A stretch of 24,155 nt of DNA from the IMG/VR virus record IMGVR_UViG_3300002835_001069, positions 1 through 24,155 of that record. One strand, 5' to 3'. The translations under genes and the position numbers were made by a program. The notes below the pieces were generated by a model, which worked only from the letters and a program-made list of their open reading frames with translations, did not search any database and was not told the DNA's origin. Of the stretch, positions 1 to 6,919 are shown piece after piece (within the stretch, counting starts at the first letter, position 1; every line of letters starts with the position of its first letter). Source of the DNA: a virus.

Positions 1-81
1 ATCGGAACTCCGTGCGGACTCCGTGTAGTGCCCACTACTTGCGACAAAGGGGATTATGATGGCTTGGAAGCCTTGGTATGA
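1..81 (+). CDS. 3' end of an upstream gene (partial, tentative)
   Basis: Reading from base 1 in frame 1 gives 26 residues beginning IGTPCGLRVVPTTCDKGDYD and ending at a TGA at 79-81. The residue mix (Gly, Val, Pro, Asp) looks like a real protein end. Frame 2 stops at once. Frame 3 also stays open, to a TGA at 57-59 that would form an ATGA overlap with the next gene, but its residues look less protein-like. I infer that the tail of a head or connector gene enters from the left and overlaps the next gene. Too little is present to name it. Confidence 0.4.
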   Translation: MGTPCGLRVVPTTCDKGDYDGLEALV

Positions 82-244
82 GCGTGCTGCTGAATTGCAG
101 AACGCTGCAGAAGTTGAAGAGTTTATGAAGGGCGTGTTTGGTCAACGTCCAAAACTTACGCAACCAATTGTTGCTGGTCTTGTCGCAGGTTATGCAAGTG
201 GTAAAGCCGCTGAAAAACTTGTGAAAAAGGCCAAAAAGAAGTGA
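56..244 (+). CDS. Small basic protein of unknown function in the head-tail joining region
   Basis: A 62-residue protein with an N-terminal amphipathic stretch (WYERAAELQNAAEVEEFM), a Gly/Ala-rich middle (IVAGLVAGYASGKAAEKL) and a Lys-rich C-terminus (KKAKKK). I do not recognise the family. The start is a tandem ATGATG. The ribosome site AAAGGGG at 46-52 lies 3 bases before the ATG at 56 and 6 bases before the ATG at 59, so the second ATG may be the true start. Its stop overlaps the GTG of the next gene (GTGA), which suggests translational coupling. Its place just before an HK97-gp10-like gene suggests a virion assembly role, but that is inference. Confidence 0.6.
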   Translation: MMAWKPWYERAAELQNAAEVEEFMKGVFGQRPKLTQPIVAGLVAGYASGKAAEKLVKKAKKK

Positions 245-555
245 CCTTATCTAAATTTAATAATGCAGTTAAAGCCGCTAGTCATGAGACTACAAGGCTT
301 ATGTCTGCACGTCTTCGTTCGGAAGCACAGGCCAGTGGTTGGCCTTCTCGTGTATCACGTACATTGCACGTCAAGCACGGCAATGATGGCTTTGAAGCGC
401 ATGTCTCAAACAAACACTATGAGACCGCGATGAACCTAGAGTATGGCACCCCAAGTACACAGCCTACTGCTGCTGTTCGTCGCTTTAAAAACAGACAAGA
501 CGAATCAGAGCATTTTTTTCTTGGTCGATTAGAGAAACACTTTGGTGACCTATGA
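241..555 (+). CDS. HK97 gp10-like neck / tail completion protein
   Basis: A 104-residue protein. Its C-terminal half contains NLEYGTPSTQPTAAVRRF, close to the 'EYGT...P.PFLRPA' pattern of the HK97 gp10 family, small proteins at the head-tail junction that help complete the tail. The N-terminal half is helical and charged, also as in that family, and the length is near the usual 100-140 residues. The start is a GTG that overlaps the previous stop (GTGA). No strong Shine-Dalgarno is seen, so translation probably depends on coupling. The stop overlaps the next ATG (ATGA). The family call rests on this motif, the size and the position before the terminator and sheath genes. Confidence 0.65.
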   Translation: MTLSKFNNAVKAASHETTRLMSARLRSEAQASGWPSRVSRTLHVKHGNDGFEAHVSNKHYETAMNLEYGTPSTQPTAAVRRFKNRQDESEHFFLGRLEKHFGDL

Positions 556-1253
556 GTTTTCTATTAGCCGAAGACGAAGCAGTCCGTAATCTATTGCTTG
601 GTATGACTGTTACAGACCAAAAATCTGTTACAGAAGAAGGCTCTACAAGAAACGTAGGTGTATGGTTTGGGCAACCTGACCAAGAACTTACAGAGCAAAA
701 GTACCCTTACATCACCATCGACATGGTAGACATCGCAGAAGACTTCTCACGTGCAATGCGTGGAAAAGTAAAACCAACTTACTACGCTGACCCATCAGTT
801 ATGGTGCAAGGTGCACAAGGAGTTCAACAAGTTAACTACGATGATGACGTTCACAACTGGGACATGGATTTTCCAATACCTGTCAATATTGACTATCAGT
901 TAACTACCTATTCTCGTCAACCACGTCATGACCGTCAACTTTTGGCTCAACTGCTCTACACAAAAATTCCACTTCGATTCGCAATCCTAAACACAGGCGC
1001 TAATACCGCTTTGGGAACGACTCGTCGTTTGGATGTCCTAGACATTGCAAAGCGTGATGTTTCGGAAAATGGCAAACGTTTGTTTGTCAATGCAATAACT
1101 GTGCGTGTCTCATCCGAGATTGCGCAGTCCACCTTCAATAAACTATATAAGGCGCTCGAACTCAATATTACTGGTGTGTCGGATACAGAGAGTAACCAAA
1201 ACTCTCGTGGTCCATTCACCATGATTGACCCGATTACTATAACTGCACCATAA
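552..1253 (+). CDS. Tail terminator-like protein
   Basis: A 233-residue protein. The N-terminal part has KYPYITIDMVDIAEDFSRAM, a 'YP.I.I..VD' strand typical of tail-completion proteins. The middle has NIDYQLTTYSRQPRHDRQLL, resembling the 'dl.YqI.v.s....' strand followed by a helix (QLLAQLL) in myovirus tail terminators. Terminators cap the end of the tail tube and join it to the neck. Position supports the call: it follows the gp10-like protein and directly precedes the sheath. It is longer than many terminators (130-200 residues), so another neck protein is possible. It starts by ATGA overlap with the previous gene. Confidence 0.55.
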   Translation: MSFLLAEDEAVRNLLLGMTVTDQKSVTEEGSTRNVGVWFGQPDQELTEQKYPYITIDMVDIAEDFSRAMRGKVKPTYYADPSVMVQGAQGVQQVNYDDDVHNWDMDFPIPVNIDYQLTTYSRQPRHDRQLLAQLLYTKIPLRFAILNTGANTALGTTRRLDVLDIAKRDVSENGKRLFVNAITVRVSSEIAQSTFNKLYKALELNITGVSDTESNQNSRGPFTMIDPITITAP

Positions 1254-1283
1254 GGAACCCCTTCACTTTAGTTAGGAGAAATC

Positions 1284-2792
1284 ATGGCTTATAGCCGTCC
1301 AGGCGTTTACATCAGTGAACGTCTTCTACCATCAGCAATCCCTGCTGGCGTTAGCGCCGATGCTGCTGGTGCCGTTGTTGCTACATTTGCACAAGGTCCA
1401 GAAGCAACAACGCTTGTTACTTCATGGTATGAATTTACCAAATATTTTGGTGGATACAATGCCTCATATCCAGCGACATTCCAAGTTGGCTCATTCTTCG
1501 CCAATGGAGGTCGTGAACTTTACGTAAAACGATTACTAGCAGCAGATGCTGTAAAGGCTGACGTCAATCTAGTTGATAGCGGAAGTGCTGCTCAAGTAGA
1601 AGTTTTAGCAAAGAATGCGGGAACTGATGGAAACAACCTTCGTGTTGTTCTTGAAGCAGGACAAGTGTCTGGAACATACACCCTGACCCTATACAAAGAG
1701 TCTGGAGCATCAGGAATTTCTGATGACATTCTATTAGAACGTTATGAAAACATCGTTTTTGATGACGATACTTCAAGCGATTATGCTGAAACCGTTATCA
1801 ACGTAGTTTCGCCAAACATCACTGTGACAGTAGACGGAGGATACGCAGGACAGACCATCACTTCTGCAACCTACCCACTAACTGGGGGAAGTAATGGAAC
1901 TACTCCAACTTCTGCAGACTACTTAACTTACAAGGGAGGAACTTCTTCAGTTTTTGAACGATTCTCAACTTTAGAGCGTCCACTTGTAATCTTTTTGCCA
2001 GATGCTAACGTGTTGGCTTCAGGTACTGCTTCAGTCTACGATGCAGCATCTTCTTGGTCTGAAGAACACAACGGCTTTGTAGTTGTTGACACAGATGCAG
2101 ACCTAACTGTTCTTCAAGCAATTTCATTTGCTGCCAGCCTAACAGATACTAGTAATGCTGCTGTCTACTACCCACACTTCTACACCTCTGACCCACTAGG
2201 TCGTGGTTCAGGTGCATTGCGTAGAATTGGTCCAGCAGGTGCAGTAGTTGGGCTTTACCTTACAACTGATGCAACACGTGGCGTATTTAAGGCTCCAGCA
2301 GGTATTGGAACTCAGGTTCTAGGTGCTGTAGCAATGGACCGCACATTTTCTTCAACTGAACTTGACTCTATGAACGCATCTACTTCTCCAATTAATCCGA
2401 TTCGTCAGATTCCTGGTGCAGGACTTTCAGTAATGGGAGCACGTACCCTCAAGCAAGATGGAACAGCAAACAAGTATGTAAACATGCGTCGTTCGCTAAT
2501 CTACATCCGAAAGAACCTAAAGAATCTCACAGAGTTTGCAATCTTTGAAAACAATGATGAGCGTCTCTGGGCACAGGTTCGTACATCGCTAACAGCATTC
2601 CTCTCTGAGTATCGTAACCAGGGTGGACTTCGTGGAGCAACCAACGCACAAGCATTCTTTATCAAGTGCGATGGAGAAAACAACACCACGACATCGATTG
2701 CAAATGGAGAAGTAAACATTCAGGTCGGTGTTGCTCTCCAGTATCCAGCAGAGTTCGTTGTCATTGACCTAAGTCAAAAGACAGCAAACTAA
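1284..2792 (+). CDS. Contractile tail sheath protein
   Basis: A 502-residue sheath subunit, which polymerises around the tail tube and contracts to drive the tube through the host envelope. The N-terminus MAYSRPGVYISERLLPS is the classic 'PGVYI.E' opening of phage sheaths. The C-terminal domain (about residues 368-500) holds the conserved core: the IPGAGLSVMGARTL strand, a VNMRRSLIYIRKNLKN segment, FENNDERLWAQVRTSLTAFL and, near the end, the strand YPAEFVVIDLSQ. The middle (about 90-300) is a variable, Ser/Thr-rich insertion domain. A clean AGGAG ribosome site at 1275-1279 precedes the ATG. It is followed by the tube gene, the usual order. This gene alone makes the phage a contractile-tail type. 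Confidence 0.95.
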   Translation: MAYSRPGVYISERLLPSAIPAGVSADAAGAVVATFAQGPEATTLVTSWYEFTKYFGGYNASYPATFQVGSFFANGGRELYVKRLLAADAVKADVNLVDSGSAAQVEVLAKNAGTDGNNLRVVLEAGQVSGTYTLTLYKESGASGISDDILLERYENIVFDDDTSSDYAETVINVVSPNITVTVDGGYAGQTITSATYPLTGGSNGTTPTSADYLTYKGGTSSVFERFSTLERPLVIFLPDANVLASGTASVYDAASSWSEEHNGFVVVDTDADLTVLQAISFAASLTDTSNAAVYYPHFYTSDPLGRGSGALRRIGPAGAVVGLYLTTDATRGVFKAPAGIGTQVLGAVAMDRTFSSTELDSMNASTSPINPIRQIPGAGLSVMGARTLKQDGTANKYVNMRRSLIYIRKNLKNLTEFAIFENNDERLWAQVRTSLTAFLSEYRNQGGLRGATNAQAFFIKCDGENNTTTSIANGEVNIQVGVALQYPAEFVVIDLSQKTAN

Positions 2793-2812
2793 CCCGAAGG
2801 AGAAACCTCTAA

Positions 2813-3418
2813 ATGCCAACAATTATCAATAATCGGTCGACGCTTATCACTGACCCGTTACGTAACTTTAGGTTCTTGGTAACCTTTATCCCACAGGACA
2901 ACAACAACACAACTCTCAATGGGTTGAAGTCAGCAACCTTTGGATTTACGTCGGTATCAGGTATGTCGGTGACGACAGACTCTATCCCTTATCGTGAAGG
3001 TGGTTACAACACCACAGTCCACCAGATTCCTGGTCAGACAACTTTCACACCAATCACTCTGCAACGTGGTGTCCTTCTTGGCTCTAAGCAGAACTGGGAT
3101 TGGATGCGTAATCTCTTCTCAACAGTTGCTGGTGGCGGTTCATTACGAAGCGTCTCTCAGAACTTTCGTTGCGACCTAGAGATTCAAGTCTTATCTCACC
3201 CAATCCCTGCAGCCTCCGATGCTGCTGGTGATAACGCATCAACCACTGACCACACAGCAATGCGTTTCCACGTGTACAACGCATGGCCAACAGCAGTGGC
3301 ATACTCTGACCTCAATGCAGGTGACAACGCACTATTCGTAGAACAGATGTCTTTGGTTCACGAAGGGTTCGATGTTAACTGGGCTCCAAACCTAACCACA
3401 AACGCACCAGACTTCTAA
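2813..3418 (+). CDS. Tail tube protein (T4 gp19-like)
   Basis: A 201-residue protein that forms the inner tail tube. The N-terminus contains DPLRNFRFLVTFIP, the typical 'dPl..frF.V.i' opening of gp19-like tube proteins. It is followed by FGFTSVSGMSVTTDSIPYREGG, matching the 'F..VsGl......yreGg' pattern, then TTFTPITLQRGVLLGSKQNWDWM, matching the 'itLkRG...d...w.w' pattern. The C-terminal strand (VEQMSLVHEGFDVNW) is the usual ending. An AAGGAGA ribosome site lies 8 bases before the ATG. It sits between sheath and assembly chaperone, as expected. Confidence 0.92.
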   Translation: MPTIINNRSTLITDPLRNFRFLVTFIPQDNNNTTLNGLKSATFGFTSVSGMSVTTDSIPYREGGYNTTVHQIPGQTTFTPITLQRGVLLGSKQNWDWMRNLFSTVAGGGSLRSVSQNFRCDLEIQVLSHPIPAASDAAGDNASTTDHTAMRFHVYNAWPTAVAYSDLNAGDNALFVEQMSLVHEGFDVNWAPNLTTNAPDF

Positions 3419-3429
3419 AAGGAATATAA

Positions 3430-4236
3430 ATGACGAAAACAATTAGTGCAGCGGTTAATCCCGCATTGGCAAACAACCTTATTCAACAGGCTATGGCTGA
3501 AACAAAGCCAGAACAGTCAGAAGTAAAAATCATTCCTCCTTCGGATAACGTAGTGACTCTCCCTGGCGGCTACATCAACGCCGCTGGGGAGGTCATTACT
3601 GAGGCAGAAGTGCGGGAATTAACTGGCGCTGATGAAGAAGCAATCGCAAAAGCGTCTGATGTAGGGCGTGCTCTATTAATCATTCTGCAAAGAGGAACAG
3701 TAAGAATTGGTGAAGAAAAAGCCACAGAAAAAATTCTTGACCAACTTCTTTCAGGAGACAGAGACACTCTTCTCCTTGCAATTTTCAAAGCAACATTTGG
3801 ACATAGTACGGAAGTTCCTGTGTTTTTTGGAAATGAGTTAAAACAAGTAGAAGTAGACCTTGACAAAGAAATTAAATTTAAAGTTCTTGTAGATTCAATT
3901 AATGACCGTGTTTTTACCGTAAAAGGAAGAAAACATGAGTACACCGTGCAACTACCAACAGGAGTTGCGCAAAAAGAAATGATTTTAAATTCAGACAAAA
4001 CTTCGGCTGAGTTAACAACGATTATGCTTGAGAATACCGTAATGCAAATTGACGGTTCTCCAGTATTGACAAAACAACAAGTGAGAAACCTAGGACTGGT
4101 GGACCGAAAAGCAATTGTTGATGAAATTAATTCACGCATTCCTGGTCCTCAATTCGACGACATTACTGTGGAAGACCCCGACACGGGAAAAGAGGTACTA
4201 GTTCCCGTTAATTTCGGGACCTTATTTCGATTCTAG
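3430..4236 (+). CDS. Tail assembly chaperone / gp26-like baseplate-hub family protein, zero-frame product
   Basis: A 268-residue protein. It opens with a low-complexity stretch; about residues 38-70 read VVTLPGGYINAAGEV and EVRELTGADEEAIAK, then comes GDRDTLLLAIFKATFGHSTE (about 109-128). This resembles the T4-type gp26/baseplate-hub family, in which 'lP..G..y', 'vRemtg.de' and 'DrdyLl.alRi.tyG' occur in that order. That family normally continues with a Cys-rich zinc ribbon; here the matching part (VPVFFGNELKQVEVDL) has no cysteine. The position between tube and tape measure is that of tail assembly chaperones, which hold the tape measure during tail assembly. It ends at TAG 4234-4236, but a second frame continues (see 4229-4384). 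I am sure it is a tail-assembly gene, less sure of the exact family. An AAAAGGAAT ribosome site precedes the ATG. Confidence 0.75.
   Translation: MTKTISAAVNPALANNLIQQAMAETKPEQSEVKIIPPSDNVVTLPGGYINAAGEVITEAEVRELTGADEEAIAKASDVGRALLIILQRGTVRIGEEKATEKILDQLLSGDRDTLLLAIFKATFGHSTEVPVFFGNELKQVEVDLDKEIKFKVLVDSINDRVFTVKGRKHEYTVQLPTGVAQKEMILNSDKTSAELTTIMLENTVMQIDGSPVLTKQQVRNLGLVDRKAIVDEINSRIPGPQFDDITVEDPDTGKEVLVPVNFGTLFRF
4222..4230 (+). promoter_or_regulatory. Probable +1 programmed ribosomal frameshift site
   Basis: The zero-frame codons here are TTA TTT CGA, then TTC TAG. A Phe-tRNA on TTT (4225-4227) can re-pair on TTC (4226-4228) by moving one base forward. The next codon is then GAT (4229-4231), which enters the open +1 frame. 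CGA is a slow codon in many bacteria and the zero-frame stop is two codons away; both favour slipping. The -1 frame closes almost at once (TAA at 4239-4241), so a -1 shift would not give a long product. A -2 shift would also reach the open frame, but I see no good re-pairing for it. Weak hairpins are possible downstream (AGCAC 4250-4254 with GTGCT 4274-4278). Confidence 0.6.
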
Positions 4237-4384
4237 TGTAACCCCTTACAGCACACTGCTTTCAGAGTGGACAGTGCTTACAGGAGAGTACAGAGGATGG
4301 ACATTAACGGAGATAAAGGGCTTATCTCCTAGAGAACGTAAGAACTGGATAGAGATAGCCAGTCATTTGAGTAGAAAGGATTGA
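4229..4384 (+). CDS. Frameshifted C-terminal extension of the tail assembly chaperone (GT-like)
   Basis: This frame is open from 4202 to the TGA at 4382-4384. From 4229 it encodes 51 residues, including SEWTVLTGEYRGWTLTEIKG and LSPRERKNWIEIASH. This is well-formed, Trp- and charge-rich coding sequence in a stretch that would otherwise be a 151-base gap in a genome with hardly any gaps. It has no ATG and no ribosome site. The only candidate own start is a GTG at 4274, which would cut off its front. Joined at TTT-C, the fusion would be about 317 residues. Known tail chaperones (lambda G/GT and relatives) are made in the same way just before the tape measure, mostly by -1 shifts. A sequencing error that split a single gene is the main alternative. 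Confidence 0.65.
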   Translation, partial: DSSVTPYSTLLSEWTVLTGEYRGWTLTEIKGLSPRERKNWIEIASHLSRKD

Positions 4385-4387
4385 TAA

Positions 4388-6919
4388 ATGGCAAACAAAA
4401 TGCTGTCAAATATTCAATCCTTGACTAGTGGCGTTTCAACACTGACCCAAAAAGTAAATGAACTCTACGCTGCCGTTGAAAAAGTATCTGGAGTTACCGA
4501 AGGGGTTGTTGGTGGCGTTCAGGGAATGCTCAAAACTAATGGCGGTGGAGCGCACCTAGCCACCGCTACTACTCGACCAGGAACTGGAGCCGATGGTGCT
4601 CGTTTTGCTGCTGGTACAGGCGCAATGCCTACCTATCAAAACATGCAAAACAATATGGCTAAGTTCTCTACTCCACTTCCAGGAGCAGGGTTTGGTGGTG
4701 GTGGAAGTTCAGTAAGTACATCGATGTTGGCGGTTGCTGGAGGAATGTCTCCAGGAAGAGTTGGAGCAGCGAACATCCTCGGTGGTCTTGGTCAGATTGG
4801 TTTTGGTCTTGCTGCTGGTGCTTATGCTGCGACTCCACCACTTGACTTAACTCTTAGTCGTTCTCTTGGGTATTACCAGGCAGGACTTACTATGCCTGGA
4901 ATTAGTCGTTCAAGTTTGCAACGTGCAACGTTTAGTGCATTGGGAGGCGGACTTTCTAGCGTTGGTTCTGACGCACTAGTGTCTGCAATCCTGGCTGGAC
5001 GAGGAGTTGGCGGAGGTGCTGGTAGCGCTGACTACCTAAAACTTACTAGTGAAGTCGGTAACGCTTACAAATACTTAGGAATGGAGAATGCTCCTGCAGC
5101 ACAAGCATTAGCAGGACTTCGTTCTGGTCCAATGGCTGCAAACCTGTATCAGTACGGAATTACTACATACGATTCACAAGGCCGTATGCGTGGAACAGGC
5201 GACATTGCCCGTCAATTAATGGAAAGAGTTACTGCTGGACGTGGGTTCAGTAATGTTGAATCTTTAAATCAATCTTTCTATAGAGGATTTTTAGGTGCCA
5301 ACCTAAGAACTATGGGATTTGATGAAGCGCAACAGACGATGCTTCTCCAATCAATGCGTGACATCACAATGGGTGGAACAGGTGACTTGTCTACTTCTAA
5401 ACCATTAGGTGATAACCAAAACACAATGCTCACATCTCAAGGACGCTTAAATGCATCACAGACAGAGTTAATGCTTAGAGGCGAATCCTCAATGTTAAAA
5501 GGATTTGAAAACGCTGCTGACACAGTTGAGACTTTTAATAGAGCATTACTGGAAGTGATTGAGCCACTTGGATACCTAAAAGGACTTATTTCAGGTGTTG
5601 CGGGAACGAACGCTGGACAAGGGCTTGCAACTGCTGCACCAAGCGTATTTGGTGGAATAAAGAAGACAATTATTGGTGGATTACTCATGGCTGGTGGCGC
5701 GGGACTTGCTGCCACTGGATTTGGTGCAATTCCTGGTGCTGCACTTGCTGGTGCAGGTCTTGGAGTAGCACTTGGTAGTGGTAGTCCAGGCTATGGTGCT
5801 GGATTTAACGCGTCTACAACCACAAAACAAAAGAGTGGCTCTCTAGTAACTGCAGGATTTGGAGCAAAAAGTAATACTGGAATTTGGGCTTCTACCAATG
5901 GTGTTCATAAGGGCATGGACTACGAAATGCCTATTGGCTCTCCCGTGGTGGCGGCACTTAGCGGTGTTGTATCCAGTGTAAATCCAGGAACTGATTATGG
6001 AACAGGCGTTGTTGTAGACCACGCAAATGGTTTACAGACAGTATATGGGCACTTAAGTCAAAAGAACGTTAACGTAGGTGACTACGTATCTACAGGACAA
6101 AGGCTTGGCCGTTCTGGTGCAAGTGGAAACGTAACTGGTCCACACCTACACTTTGAAGTACGAAAAGGAAACAACAATCCAGTAGACCCATCTCTTATTT
6201 CTAATGCTGGAGGAATCGACCCAACTTCTTTATACAAATCACAAAAGAGTTCTTCCTACTTAACAACATCTACCAGTTCTACGTCTAACTCATACGCAAG
6301 TGATGTTACCTACGTAGGTATGCAGGGAACTAAAAAGGAGGCAGAATGGGCAAGAGATTTGTTAAGTTCTTTAGGAGCACCTCACTCTGACTCAAACATT
6401 TCAGCAATAACTACTTGGATGCGATTTGAAGGTGGTGGAGGAAAAGTAACTGGAATTGGTGCTAACTCTGCTATGTACAATCCTCTAAACACAACTTTAG
6501 ACCGCCCTGGTGCCACAGCAATGAATAGTGTTGGAGTAAAGAGGTATTTATCTTGGGAACAAGGGATGAACGCAACCGTCTCTACATTATTAGGCAATAA
6601 AGCCTCTGATAGAGGGTACACATCTATAGTTGATGCCTTACAGAGCGACGCTGGTGTCTCCGCTATTTTGGGTGCAGTCAACAACTCTGCATGGCGTTCT
6701 GGAAAAGTAAACGACCCTGGGTACAAATTTCCAACAGGTGGTGGTTCTGTAGGTTTTGGAGCATCCTTCTCAAGTCCGCAAACCAGTTCAGGTGATAGAA
6801 ATGTTTACATTACAGTGAAGTATGATTCTGCTGACTCGGCTGCTGCAGTAAAACTGGCAAAAATGGTAGAGGGGTACCTAAAGAACGGTGCCAACAACTC
6901 AGCAATTGGAGGTTCATGA
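4388..6919 (+). CDS. Tape measure protein with M23 peptidase and lysozyme-like domains
   Basis: An 843-residue protein that should set tail length and cut cell-wall peptidoglycan on entry. The N-terminus (about 1-50) is a short coiled-coil-like stretch. Gly/Ala/Ser-rich sequence follows, with a hydrophobic segment at about 425-460 (IIGGLLMAGGAGLAATGFG), common in tape measures. Residues about 480-605 form an M23 (LytM-like) endopeptidase with a full active site: H507 and D511 (HKGMD), H555 (YGHL), H586 and H588 (HLHFEV). Residues about 650-770 form a second domain with WARDLLSSLGAP, TTWMRFEGG (possible catalytic E681), MYNPLNTT, VGVKRYLSWEQGM and NNSAWRSGK, which resembles lysozyme/transglycosylase-like domains of tail proteins. 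An AAAGGA site precedes the ATG. It follows the chaperone, the standard order. Confidence 0.88.
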   Translation: MANKMLSNIQSLTSGVSTLTQKVNELYAAVEKVSGVTEGVVGGVQGMLKTNGGGAHLATATTRPGTGADGARFAAGTGAMPTYQNMQNNMAKFSTPLPGAGFGGGGSSVSTSMLAVAGGMSPGRVGAANILGGLGQIGFGLAAGAYAATPPLDLTLSRSLGYYQAGLTMPGISRSSLQRATFSALGGGLSSVGSDALVSAILAGRGVGGGAGSADYLKLTSEVGNAYKYLGMENAPAAQALAGLRSGPMAANLYQYGITTYDSQGRMRGTGDIARQLMERVTAGRGFSNVESLNQSFYRGFLGANLRTMGFDEAQQTMLLQSMRDITMGGTGDLSTSKPLGDNQNTMLTSQGRLNASQTELMLRGESSMLKGFENAADTVETFNRALLEVIEPLGYLKGLISGVAGTNAGQGLATAAPSVFGGIKKTIIGGLLMAGGAGLAATGFGAIPGAALAGAGLGVALGSGSPGYGAGFNASTTTKQKSGSLVTAGFGAKSNTGIWASTNGVHKGMDYEMPIGSPVVAALSGVVSSVNPGTDYGTGVVVDHANGLQTVYGHLSQKNVNVGDYVSTGQRLGRSGASGNVTGPHLHFEVRKGNNNPVDPSLISNAGGIDPTSLYKSQKSSSYLTTSTSSTSNSYASDVTYVGMQGTKKEAEWARDLLSSLGAPHSDSNISAITTWMRFEGGGGKVTGIGANSAMYNPLNTTLDRPGATAMNSVGVKRYLSWEQGMNATVSTLLGNKASDRGYTSIVDALQSDAGVSAILGAVNNSAWRSGKVNDPGYKFPTGGGSVGFGASFSSPQTSSGDRNVYITVKYDSADSAAAVKLAKMVEGYLKNGANNSAIGGS

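Noticed and set aside
7-25. ACTCCGTG repeated twice, 11 bases apart
   Set aside because: It is short and lies in the tail of a probable gene; chance is a sufficient explanation.
3570-4139. A 189-codon open frame on the minus strand
   Set aside because: It lies wholly antisense to the chaperone gene, has a Ser/Thr/Arg-rich shadow-like composition and no ribosome site, and every supported gene is on the + strand.
5437-5715. A 92-codon minus-strand frame
   Set aside because: It is antisense to the Gly/Ala-rich part of the tape measure; its Pro/Ala-rich content is the expected mirror of that bias.
6382-6726. A 114-codon minus-strand frame
   Set aside because: It is antisense to the lysozyme-like domain of the tape measure, whose + strand motifs are clear.
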